Shown here piece after piece: positions 1 to 5,468 of a DNA stretch of 5,468 nucleotides. The translations under genes were made by a program, and so were the position numbers. The stretch comes from Candidatus Thorarchaeota archaeon (GTDB taxonomy: Archaea; Asgardarchaeota; Thorarchaeia; Thorarchaeales; Thorarchaeaceae), in assembly GCA_016839345.1 (NCBI GenBank), contig JAEOUL010000125.1, positions 1 to 5,468 on the forward strand. Direction: 5' to 3'. The first letter of the stretch is position 1. Each line of letters starts with the position of its first letter. The notes under the pieces are model-generated. The model was not told where the DNA came from, did not search any database, and worked only from the letters and a program-made list of their open reading frames with translations.

Positions 1-10
1 ATGCGAACGA

Positions 11-15
11 GGGAG
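11..15 (+). promoter_or_regulatory. Shine-Dalgarno site for the ThDP enzyme
   Basis: GGGAG lies 8 nt before the ATG at 24. It favours that start over the in-frame ATGs at 30 and 33, which would be 14 and 17 nt away. The promoter itself must lie left of the window. Confidence 0.55.
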
Positions 16-23
16 AAAGAGAA

Positions 24-1748
24 ATGACTATGATGACAGGTGGCGAGGTCCTGACAAGGTGCCTTTTGCAAGAAAATATCAGGTATGTTTTCGGAGTTCC
101 AGGGGATCAACTCTATCCCTTTCTTGACTCGATTCATACTTCTGATGGAATTGACTTTGTAACGTTTAGACATGAACAAGCCGCAGCACATGCTGCAGAT
201 GCATGGGCGCGTACCACAGGGAAACCTGGGGTATGTCTTGGTACCGTTGGACCAGGTGCAGTTGACCTAGTTCCTGGTGTCTATGCAGCATTTGCTGACA
301 GTATACCCATGCTAGTACTCTGTGCACAGAATCAGTCTTGGCGGATTAATCCAGACCATGGAAGTATTCAAGGACTCGATCAACTAAATCTATTCAAGCC
401 TATAACCAAATGGGCTGCAACTGTTTCCCATTGGCAACGAATTCCTCATCTTGTTCATTGGGCATTTCGAGAGGCGACCTCAGGAAGACCAGGACCAGTC
501 TTTTTGGATATCCCTGCAGATGTGCTCTACCTGAAATGTGAGGAGGATACACTAGAAGATGGAATTGTATCCGCTGATAGGTACAGAATGACAAAACCAC
601 CATTGGGTGACCCCAATCTCATATCTGAGGCTGCCAAGATGTTATTGAAGGCAAAGTTTCCTCTTTTACATGCAGGTGGTGGTGTTCTTGCCTCAAATGC
701 TACGGAAGAACTCGTAGCCTTGGCTGAACATCTCCAAGCTCCAGTTACAACTTCTGCCGGAGCTAGAGGTGCAATTCCAGAGGATCATCCACTCTCTCTC
801 ACTCCTGCAAGCTTTGGAGCTATAGGCGCTCAATGTGAATCTGATTTGGTCTTGCTAGTTGGTGGTAGACTTGGAGACCTTGACTTCTGGGGAAAAGCAC
901 CAGCGTGGGGTGATTGTGCTGAACAACGTTTAATCCAGATTGACATTGCCCCAGAGATGATAGCACATAACCGTATTGTTGATCTCGCGATTGTTGGGGA
1001 TGCCAAAAGAACACTTTCTGAGATTCTAAAGCATGTCAAGAACAAACCAAAATCAAAACCACGACCCGAGATGTCTGACTGTCAGGAGGCTCAGGAGAAT
1101 TGGCTTGATGACTTTATTGAGCAGGGTAAGTCCGACCAAACACCAATCCACCCTCTAAGAATGGTTCAGGAAATTCGTAATTTCTTCCCTAGAGATGCAA
1201 TCTCCATTATGGATGGTGGAAATATTCTAGTCTGGGCAAACTACTTGAACAGAATATACGAACCTAGAACTTACCTCTGGCCGTCTGACTCGGGTCACCT
1301 TGGTGTTGGAACGGGGTATGCAATTGGATCAAAACTTGCTCATCCCGACAAGGATGTCTATGTGATATCCGGCGATGGAGCCTTTATGTTCAATGCACAA
1401 GAGCTCGAAACCGCTAGGCGACTGGGCACCGCATTTACAATAGCTGTTGCAAACGATAGAGCCTACGGGATGATAAAGGCTGGACAGAAGGGTCTCTACG
1501 ATGAACGGTATGTCGGAGTTGACTTTGTTGATGTTAGATACGATAAAATCGCAGAGGCTATGGGTTGTTTTGGGCTTCGAGTAGAAAAGCCCAAAGAACT
1601 CGCTCCAGCACTTCAAAAAGCAAAGGACTCTGGTCTACCAGCAGTGCTTGACATAGTCATAGATCCAGACATCAATCTAGCCCCACCAGACTTCGATTCT
1701 TTAGCCTCAATTTGGCTTGAGGGTTGTCAACTTCCAGGTGAGGAGTAG
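24..1748 (+). CDS. Thiamine-diphosphate-dependent enzyme, acetolactate synthase / 2-hydroxyacyl-CoA lyase superfamily
   Basis: The 574-residue protein has the usual three-domain ThDP layout and the family's usual length. The N-terminal pyrimidine-binding domain (about residues 1-170) carries FGVPGD at 23-28 and the cofactor-activating glutamate E51 in RHEQAA. The central domain (about 195-335) includes GAIPEDHPL near 249-257. The C-terminal pyrophosphate-binding domain (about 375-550) has the metal site GDG at 450-452, completed by ND at 477-478. Such enzymes make or break C-C bonds next to a carbonyl, for example by joining 2-oxoacids or cleaving 2-hydroxyacyl-CoA. Q116 and K129 match acetolactate synthase positions. 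However, the lysine of its IPKD motif is Ala165 and the tryptophan of its QWQ motif is Gly487, so branched-chain biosynthesis is doubtful. IPAD at 163-166 resembles hydroxyacyl-CoA/oxalyl-CoA lyases. No signal peptide or membrane segment is seen, so it is probably cytosolic. The start at 24 has GGGAG at 11-15; ATGs at 30 and 33 are poorer alternatives. Fold is sure, substrate is not. Confidence 0.9.
   Translation: MTMMTGGEVLTRCLLQENIRYVFGVPGDQLYPFLDSIHTSDGIDFVTFRHEQAAAHAADAWARTTGKPGVCLGTVGPGAVDLVPGVYAAFADSIPMLVLCAQNQSWRINPDHGSIQGLDQLNLFKPITKWAATVSHWQRIPHLVHWAFREATSGRPGPVFLDIPADVLYLKCEEDTLEDGIVSADRYRMTKPPLGDPNLISEAAKMLLKAKFPLLHAGGGVLASNATEELVALAEHLQAPVTTSAGARGAIPEDHPLSLTPASFGAIGAQCESDLVLLVGGRLGDLDFWGKAPAWGDCAEQRLIQIDIAPEMIAHNRIVDLAIVGDAKRTLSEILKHVKNKPKSKPRPEMSDCQEAQENWLDDFIEQGKSDQTPIHPLRMVQEIRNFFPRDAISIMDGGNILVWANYLNRIYEPRTYLWPSDSGHLGVGTGYAIGSKLAHPDKDVYVISGDGAFMFNAQELETARRLGTAFTIAVANDRAYGMIKAGQKGLYDERYVGVDFVDVRYDKIAEAMGCFGLRVEKPKELAPALQKAKDSGLPAVLDIVIDPDINLAPPDFDSLASIWLEGCQLPGEE
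1736..1741 (+). promoter_or_regulatory. Shine-Dalgarno site for the alcohol dehydrogenase, inside the upstream gene
   Basis: AGGTGA matches the anti-SD complement and ends 7 nt before the ATG at 1749. It sits within the last codons of the ThDP enzyme gene, so translation of the two genes is probably coupled. Confidence 0.6.
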
Positions 1749-2762
1749 ATGAAAGCAGCTGTGTTTGAAGGCATTCTTGAGATACAGGTGAAGGATGTTC
1801 CAGAACCGAGCATTGGACCCACAGATGTTCTGATAGAACCAAAGTATGTTGGTATTTGTGGGTCCGATCTCAGTGCATGGGAGTACGGGATGTACGAAGC
1901 TGGGTTGATATTAGGACACGAGTTTTCGGGTGAGGTTGTTCAAGTTGGCAAAGATGTCACTTACTGGAAGAAGGGCGACAGAGTTGTACCTAACTCTCTT
2001 CTCCCTTGTGGCAAATGCGCATTCTGTCAGGCTGAGAAATACTCAATCTGTGATGACATGCAGATGATAGGTATCTCAATGAATGGCGGACTTGCGGAGC
2101 GCGTTTCAGTGCCACAGAATATGCTTCATCGATTACCTGACACAGTTGACTACAAAAAAGGTGCCTTTGTTGAGCCGTTATCGATTGCAGTTCGCGGGTT
2201 TAATAGGATTAACTTCGAACCTGGGGGCAGTGTACTGGTTCTAGGCACTGGACCAATCGGGATTTTGAGTATACACATTGCAAAATTACGAGGGGCATCA
2301 GTGGTGTATGCATCTGAAATACAGACAACTCGACTTGAGATGGCAAGAGCGGCAGGTGCGGATGATATCATCAATCCATCTAAGGAGCCTCTACCACTCA
2401 GGATTGAGAGTCTGACCCATGGTGTGGGTGTCGATTTGGTTGTGGAATGCACAGGTGCCCCCGGTCCTAGCGCTGAGTCCTTTCAGCTTGTGAAAAGAGG
2501 CGGTACTATCTTGGTCCTTGGAATTAGTGAGGAACCAGTTGAGGTTGATTTCATGCGAGGAGTGTTGAATGAACTCAGCCTTCAGTTTAGCTACTTGGGT
2601 TATGCAGAGTTTCCCGAGGCAATTAGGCTTCTTGCTGAAGGCGCCATTGATCCAACACCAATGATAACTAGAATAATACCACTGAACAAAGTGGTCTCTG
2701 ATGGGTTTGAGGCACTGACCCGTTCAGACAATCAAGATGTGAAAGTGCTAGTCAAGATATAG
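1749..2762 (+). CDS. Zinc-dependent medium-chain alcohol/polyol dehydrogenase
   Basis: This 337-residue protein is a typical full-length MDR-family dehydrogenase that interconverts a secondary alcohol or polyol and its ketone using NAD(P). The GroES-like catalytic domain has zinc ligands Cys37 (GICGSD), His57-Glu58 (GHE) and probably Glu142 (VEP). The structural-zinc lobe supplies Cys87, Cys90, Cys93 and Cys101. The Rossmann domain has GTGPIG at 166-171, and Glu190 near the end of the second strand favours NAD over NADP. The C-terminal part (LLAEGAIDPTPMIT, 294-307) resembles the butanediol/sorbitol/threonine dehydrogenase branch. The gene starts directly after the TAG of the ThDP enzyme, with no gap, and is followed by the SCP2 gene, so all three are likely co-transcribed. 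A partner that oxidises or reduces an acyloin, diol or aldehyde linked to the ThDP enzyme is a reasonable inference. The exact substrate cannot be read from sequence. Confidence 0.93.
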   Translation: MKAAVFEGILEIQVKDVPEPSIGPTDVLIEPKYVGICGSDLSAWEYGMYEAGLILGHEFSGEVVQVGKDVTYWKKGDRVVPNSLLPCGKCAFCQAEKYSICDDMQMIGISMNGGLAERVSVPQNMLHRLPDTVDYKKGAFVEPLSIAVRGFNRINFEPGGSVLVLGTGPIGILSIHIAKLRGASVVYASEIQTTRLEMARAAGADDIINPSKEPLPLRIESLTHGVGVDLVVECTGAPGPSAESFQLVKRGGTILVLGISEEPVEVDFMRGVLNELSLQFSYLGYAEFPEAIRLLAEGAIDPTPMITRIIPLNKVVSDGFEALTRSDNQDVKVLVKI

Positions 2763-2764
2763 AT

Positions 2765-2770
2765 GGAGGA
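2765..2770 (+). promoter_or_regulatory. Strong Shine-Dalgarno site deciding the SCP2 gene start
   Basis: GGAGGA ends 7 nt before the ATG at 2778. The other in-frame ATG, at 2763, directly follows the preceding stop, has no purine-rich site upstream, and would place this SD inside its own coding sequence. Confidence 0.75.
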
Positions 2771-2777
2771 ATACAAA

Positions 2778-3212
2778 ATGAGCAAGAGATTAGAACTTGG
2801 GTCTGACGAATACAAGAACGAATTCAAGGAGAAAATCAATACTGATACGGAATATGCTGAGTTAGCCAGTGGCGTGGACGATTCCTACACGCTCGTTTTA
2901 CAGGCTGAACCCGATAAAGGAATAACAGACACTAGGATTGTTGGCTTCGAGATAAAATCTGGTAAGATGACCGACATTTGGTCTGGGGAGAGAGAAACCT
3001 CCTTCATACTTAGCGCACCTTATCGAGTCTGGGTCGATATCCTTCTTGGTAAGATAGGCGCGAATCGGGCATTCATTACACGAAAGCTGAGCATCAAGGG
3101 AAACATGCCAAGGTTGCTTAAAACTGCAAAAGCCACAGATAGACTTGTGACATTGCTTCGTGAGATTCCTACAGAGTTTCATGGAAACTATAGTAGTCAA
3201 TCATTTGGATAA
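2778..3212 (+). CDS. SCP2 sterol-binding-domain protein (lipid/acyl-CoA carrier-like)
   Basis: With the start at 2778 the protein has 144 residues, about the size of a single SCP2 domain with short tails. A start at 2763 would add five residues (MEEYK). The best evidence is the C-terminal half: FILSAPYRVWVDILLGK at 76-92, then AFITRKLSIKG at 98-108 and a leucine/lysine-rich helix near 110-128. This follows the family pattern of a strand, the W-x-x-I-L-x-G-K turn, the K-L-x-I-K-G strand and a terminal helix. SCP2-fold proteins have a hydrophobic tunnel for fatty acyl-CoA, sterols or other lipids and usually have no catalytic residues. No signal peptide or membrane span is visible, so it is probably cytosolic. 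As the last gene of the operon it may bind the hydrophobic substrate or product of the two enzymes, which is inference. The ligand in an archaeon is unknown. Confidence 0.82.
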   Translation: MSKRLELGSDEYKNEFKEKINTDTEYAELASGVDDSYTLVLQAEPDKGITDTRIVGFEIKSGKMTDIWSGERETSFILSAPYRVWVDILLGKIGANRAFITRKLSIKGNMPRLLKTAKATDRLVTLLREIPTEFHGNYSSQSFG

Positions 3213-3227
3213 TGTCTGACCTTCTAT
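3213..3227. other. 15-bp convergent intergenic gap
   Basis: The plus-strand operon (stop 3210-3212) and minus-strand operon (stop 3228-3230) end tail to tail here. I see no inverted repeat and only a weak pyrimidine-rich run (CTTCTATTC, 3221-3229), so no terminator is called. Transcripts from the two sides probably overlap at their 3' ends. Confidence 0.6.
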
Positions 3228-4091
3228 TCAATTCATAGACAGGACCATATTGAAGTCTGAAGATTTGAATGAGTGAGTCAGTGCCCCGGATGATAACACA
3301 TCAACTCCACTCGCTGCATACTCTTTTGCATTCTCCTCATTGACTCCTCCAGAAACCTCAAGTATGACCTTGTCACGAAGTCCTTCTCTCTTCAGAACCT
3401 CAACCAGTCCCCCAACATCTTTCGGCTTGAAGTTATCAAGAAGTATTATGTCAGCTCCTGCAGCTATTGCCTCTTGGGTTTGTTGAAGTGTGCGAGCCTC
3501 ACATGAAATCTTCTTGCTGAATGAAACAGCCTCTCTCGCTGCTGTAACAGCAGCACGAACCCCCCCTGCAGCAGTGATGTGGTTATTCTTTATCAAGACC
3601 ATGTCATCAAGCGCATAACGATGAGAGTCTCCACCGCCCACTACTACAGCCCGTTTCTCAAAGAAGCGAAATCCAGGAGTTGTCTTCCTTGTGGCTGCAA
3701 CTCTGATTTTTGGATTCCCCTCTCTAGCGACACTGACCATTTTGTTGACTTTGGTTGCAATTCCGCTCATCCTCTGGACAATATTGAGACACACTCTCTC
3801 AATTGTAAGTAGAGTTTGAGCTGAGCCCTTTAAACGCATGACAGGTTGCTGAGGGTCCACCCAATTTCCCTCAAATGCCAACACCTCATAAGTGAGGTCT
3901 GAGAATCTTGCTATGGCTGCAACCTCTTCGATTCCCGCAAGTACAGATCTTTCTTTTGCATATATTGTTGCCACCGCAGTAGTATCCTCAGGTATCGTTA
4001 GTCTGGTAGTAAGATCTCCAGATCTCACATCCTCATCGATGAATTTCTTCAGGCTCTCAATCACATCTGGAGGAAGGTTGCCAAACTTCAA
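3228..4091 (-). CDS. nadC: Nicotinate-nucleotide pyrophosphorylase (quinolinate phosphoribosyltransferase)
   Basis: NadC converts quinolinate and PRPP to nicotinate mononucleotide, CO2 and pyrophosphate, the entry into de novo NAD synthesis in the cytosol. The 287-residue length is normal. The N-terminal part has DEDVRSGDLTT at 19-29 and ERVCLN at 98-103, and SGIAT lies at 109-113. The barrel has TRKTTPG at 134-140, a GGG-x-x-HR motif ending in H157-R158, K168 in LIKNNH, E198, LLDN with D219 at 217-220, and EVSGG at 245-249. These cover the expected substrate-binding basic and acidic residues, so the enzyme looks intact. The start is TTG at 4091: an in-frame TGA lies immediately upstream (4094-4092), and GGATGTGA at 4104-4097, one mismatch from GGAGGTGA, ends 5 nt before it. 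It follows the AMMECR1 gene by 5 bp, which implies co-transcription. No regulatory site of its own is visible. Confidence 0.96.
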   Translation of the reverse strand: MKFGNLPPDVIESLKKFIDEDVRSGDLTTRLTIPEDTTAVATIYAKERSVLAGIEEVAAIARFSDLTYEVLAFEGNWVDPQQPVMRLKGSAQTLLTIERVCLNIVQRMSGIATKVNKMVSVAREGNPKIRVAATRKTTPGFRFFEKRAVVVGGGDSHRYALDDMVLIKNNHITAAGGVRAAVTAAREAVSFSKKISCEARTLQQTQEAIAAGADIILLDNFKPKDVGGLVEVLKREGLRDKVILEVSGGVNEENAKEYAASGVDVLSSGALTHSFKSSDFNMVLSMN

Positions 4092-4096
4092 TCATT

Positions 4097-4104
4097 TCAC
4101 ATCC
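4097..4104 (-). promoter_or_regulatory. Shine-Dalgarno site supporting the TTG start of nadC
   Basis: Read on the minus strand, GGATGTGA differs at one base from GGAGGTGA and lies 5 nt before the TTG at 4091. It overlaps the stop codon of the AMMECR1 gene, which suggests translational coupling. Confidence 0.5.
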
Positions 4105-4726
4105 TTGGATGCCGGGGGTCTCTAACGATGTTTCCCCTTGGTTTCTCCTCACCGAAAATCTCTGCCTGAAACGACATAAACTCAGTCTCAGGGTCTCTCC
4201 ATATGTCTTTTGAAAGACCTGCCTTGTTACAGGTGTGTTCCAGAAACTCTTTCGTGTCCCATTTCCAGTCGATGGGGACTTGTGGGAGAAGTAGACCCCG
4301 GAACATCCCTCTACTGGCAATCAGGCCATCACGACCAACCTTGACTAGATCTAAAAGCTCCTCGGGTTTTGAATATTCAATCTTCTTTGGGGGAGTCAGG
4401 ACACTCAAATCTACTATGATTGAATCAAGCTCTTTTGGTGTGATTGCAGGAAAACGTGGGTCATTGATTGCAGAATCTACTGCTGAATCAATGGTTGCCT
4501 CTACTAGGGGTGAAGTTGGGTAGGGACGACCAATACATCCTCTCAGGCTTACTCGATTGTCGAAAATCGAGTTTAGGGTTACAAAAACACCTGATTTGTT
4601 TCTTAGATGTGCTGGTGTGTCTTTAGGAGCCGATAGCTTTTGTGAAGTCTTGACAATCTCATCAACTGTCCTTCTGGCTAGATTAACAAGAAAGATACCA
4701 TCATCATCAGAATATGTATTAGTCAC
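4097..4726 (-). CDS. AMMECR1-domain protein (AmmeMemoRadiSam system protein A family)
   Basis: The 209-residue protein is one complete AMMECR1 domain. It carries the family hallmark LRGCIG at 61-66, preceded by GVFVTL at 46-51 and followed by NDPRFP at 89-94, LSVLTPP at 107-113, GRDGLI at 131-136 and GLLLPQV at 144-150. The C-terminal W-x-x-x-x-x-F-x-x-F-Q-A-E pattern is also present. The family occurs in archaea, bacteria and eukaryotes, and its biochemical role is not settled. In many prokaryotes it sits with MEMO-like and radical SAM genes, neither of which is in this window. The start is GTG at 4726, because an in-frame TGA at 4735-4733 rules out a longer protein and no other start codon follows nearby. 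No good SD lies at normal distance: GGGAGA at 4748-4743 is 16 nt away. The gene lies between pyrC and nadC in the same direction, so its job may touch nucleotide or cofactor metabolism (inference). Confidence 0.93.
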   Translation of the reverse strand: MTNTYSDDDGIFLVNLARRTVDEIVKTSQKLSAPKDTPAHLRNKSGVFVTLNSIFDNRVSLRGCIGRPYPTSPLVEATIDSAVDSAINDPRFPAITPKELDSIIVDLSVLTPPKKIEYSKPEELLDLVKVGRDGLIASRGMFRGLLLPQVPIDWKWDTKEFLEHTCNKAGLSKDIWRDPETEFMSFQAEIFGEEKPRGNIVRDPRHPRM

Positions 4727-4781
4727 TCCGCATCAACTCTGTTCTCCCTGTGCTAGTCAATTGTTATTTATTTTGCACTCT
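4727..4781 (-). other. 55-bp spacer between dihydroorotase and AMMECR1 genes
   Basis: This is the largest intergenic gap in the window. Read on the minus strand it holds an A/T-rich run, an SD-like GGGAGA (4748-4743) and a four-codon reading frame starting with ATG at 4733 that ends at TAA 4721-4719, across the GTG start of the AMMECR1 gene. No hairpin is evident. Confidence 0.5.
4764..4774 (-). promoter_or_regulatory. Possible TATA-like promoter element upstream of the AMMECR1-nadC pair
   Basis: On the minus strand the run AAAATAAATAA resembles an archaeal TATA box. Transcription about 26 nt downstream would begin near 4743, leaving a leader of about 16 nt before the GTG at 4726. No convincing BRE was recognised and A/T-rich runs are common, so this is tentative. 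It would allow AMMECR1 and nadC to be expressed independently of pyrC. Confidence 0.3.
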
Positions 4782-5468
4782 TCAGGATTTATGAACCGGC
4801 ACCGTTCCTACTATGCCTGGTCCCAAAATGAATTTCCCTTCTCTGAATATAACCTCCCCTCCGACAATTGTGGTCACAGTTCGAGCTAAAACTCTTCGAC
4901 CCTCAAAGGGAGTGATTTTTGCCTTTGAGTAGAAATTCTTGCCTGAAATTTTTCCCTCCTGAATCCTAGCCAATACAATGTCTGCATCATAGCCTTTCGT
5001 GAGTATTCCTTTTCCTTCGAGTCCAAGAATCCTTGCAGGTGCAGAACAGCAGACTCTCAGGTAGTCTATCCAGTTCATCCTCTTCTCAAACACCTCTGTA
5101 AGCATGACTGGAAGTATCGTTTCAAGTCCAGGTATACCGGCGGATGCCTTTAGAAAAGGTGCAGTCTTTTCCCATTTTTTGTGGGGGGCATGATCTGTCG
5201 CTACACAATCAATTGTACAGCTCTGTGTTAAAGCCTCCATCAACATCCGGTTGTCATGAGGTGATCTCAGAGGAGGAAGCATCTTTGCAAGACCGTCCTT
5301 GTGAGAAAAATCACCACCGGATAGAAAAAGATGATGGGGAGTGACCTCTGCAGTCAATGTGTCTTCAGCCCGATTCTCGTGAACCAATCTTGCAGTGGCT
5401 GCACAACTGACATGACACACATGCAGTCTAGCCTCGTACTCCACTTTTGCATCTATGAATGATTGAAG
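4782..5468 (-). CDS. pyrC: Dihydroorotase, C-terminal half (5' end beyond the window)
   Basis: The 228 visible codons are open to the window edge. Residues upstream of the GTG at 5444 (LQSFIDAK) belong to the protein, so that GTG is an internal valine and not the start. The enzyme closes N-carbamoyl-aspartate to dihydroorotate in pyrimidine synthesis. Numbering from the first visible codon, it shows HVCHVS at 16-21 with a metal-binding histidine, EVTPHHL at 41-47, KMLPPLR at 62-68 and the catalytic-aspartate motif TDHAPH at 91-96. Further along are GIPGLE, the APARILGL/KG region and the C-terminal SKAKITPFEG signature. Together these favour class I dihydroorotase over hydantoinase or allantoinase. 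The HxH metal motif and carboxylated lysine would lie in the missing half; full length is expected near 420-450 residues. The Asn of bacterial KxNPPLR is Leu64 here. It is the first visible gene of the minus-strand operon. Confidence 0.87.
   Translation of the reverse strand, partial: LQSFIDAKVEYEARLHVCHVSCAATARLVHENRAEDTLTAEVTPHHLFLSGGDFSHKDGLAKMLPPLRSPHDNRMLMEALTQSCTIDCVATDHAPHKKWEKTAPFLKASAGIPGLETILPVMLTEVFEKRMNWIDYLRVCCSAPARILGLEGKGILTKGYDADIVLARIQEGKISGKNFYSKAKITPFEGRRVLARTVTTIVGGEVIFREGKFILGPGIVGTVPVHKS

Noticed and set aside
1..27. Eight-codon frame (ATG to TGA) or C-terminal end of an upstream gene overlapping the ThDP gene start by ATGA.
   Set aside because: An ATGA overlap is typical of operons, but 24 open nucleotides at a window edge are no evidence of a gene.
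1329..1616. 95-codon minus-strand frame inside the ThDP enzyme gene.
   Set aside because: It is antisense to a clearly conserved coding region including the metal site, and its translation shows no recognisable family.
2150..2452. 100-codon minus-strand frame inside the alcohol dehydrogenase gene.
   Set aside because: It mirrors the Rossmann region on the opposite strand and has no domain or gene context of its own.
2898..3200. 100-codon minus-strand frame across the SCP2 gene, with several cysteines.
   Set aside because: The plus-strand frame has clear SCP2 motifs and a strong SD. The antisense frame has no SD and no ordered metal-binding spacing.
3210..3240. Transcription terminator between the convergent operons.
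   Set aside because: There is no stem-loop and no convincing T-run in either direction.
4057..4320. 87-codon minus-strand frame spanning the AMMECR1-nadC junction.
   Set aside because: It is out of frame with two well-supported genes; its only notable point is the out-of-frame ATG near the nadC start.
4203..4523. 106-codon plus-strand frame opposite the AMMECR1 gene.
   Set aside because: It is antisense to conserved AMMECR1 motifs, and its translation is low in recognisable structure.
5442..5444. GTG as the start of a 220-residue dihydroorotase.
   Set aside because: The frame stays open to the window edge with family-like residues, and half of the enzyme, including the HxH motif, would be missing.

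Overview
The window reads as a chromosomal stretch of a mesophilic archaeon with moderate base composition. The archaeal reading rests on a stand-alone AMMECR1-domain gene, a single-domain SCP2-fold lipid-carrier gene, an archaeal-looking NadC and dihydroorotase, clear Shine-Dalgarno sites and tightly packed operons. An Asgard (Thorarchaeota-like) or related lineage is my best guess, but the sequence alone does not prove it. I see no rRNA, tRNA, CRISPR array, insertion sequence, phage gene or long repeat.

Positions 1-3212 hold a plus-strand operon of three abutting genes. The first is a 574-residue thiamine-diphosphate (ThDP) enzyme of the acetolactate synthase / 2-hydroxyacyl-CoA lyase superfamily. 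The second is a 337-residue zinc-dependent medium-chain alcohol/polyol dehydrogenase. The third is a roughly 144-residue SCP2 (sterol carrier protein 2) domain protein. The first two genes abut as stop codon then ATG with no gap. The third is best started at 2778, behind a strong GGAGGA site, rather than at the ATG at 2763 that directly follows the preceding stop.

Positions 3228-5468 hold a convergent minus-strand operon. Read in its own direction it runs from a 5'-truncated dihydroorotase (pyrC-like), through a 55-bp spacer with a possible TATA-like box, to an AMMECR1-domain protein with a GTG start, and then after 5 bp to nicotinate-nucleotide pyrophosphorylase (nadC, TTG start). The two operons end 15 bp apart, tail to tail.

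The minus-strand genes serve de novo pyrimidine and NAD synthesis, with the poorly understood AMMECR1 protein between them. The plus-strand cassette is the less ordinary part. Its ThDP enzyme lacks residues typical of biosynthetic acetolactate synthase and has an IPAD motif seen in hydroxyacyl-CoA lyases. Together with a dehydrogenase and a lipid/acyl-CoA carrier, this suggests, as a hypothesis only, an acyloin or 2-hydroxyacyl cleavage/ligation pathway rather than branched-chain amino acid synthesis.
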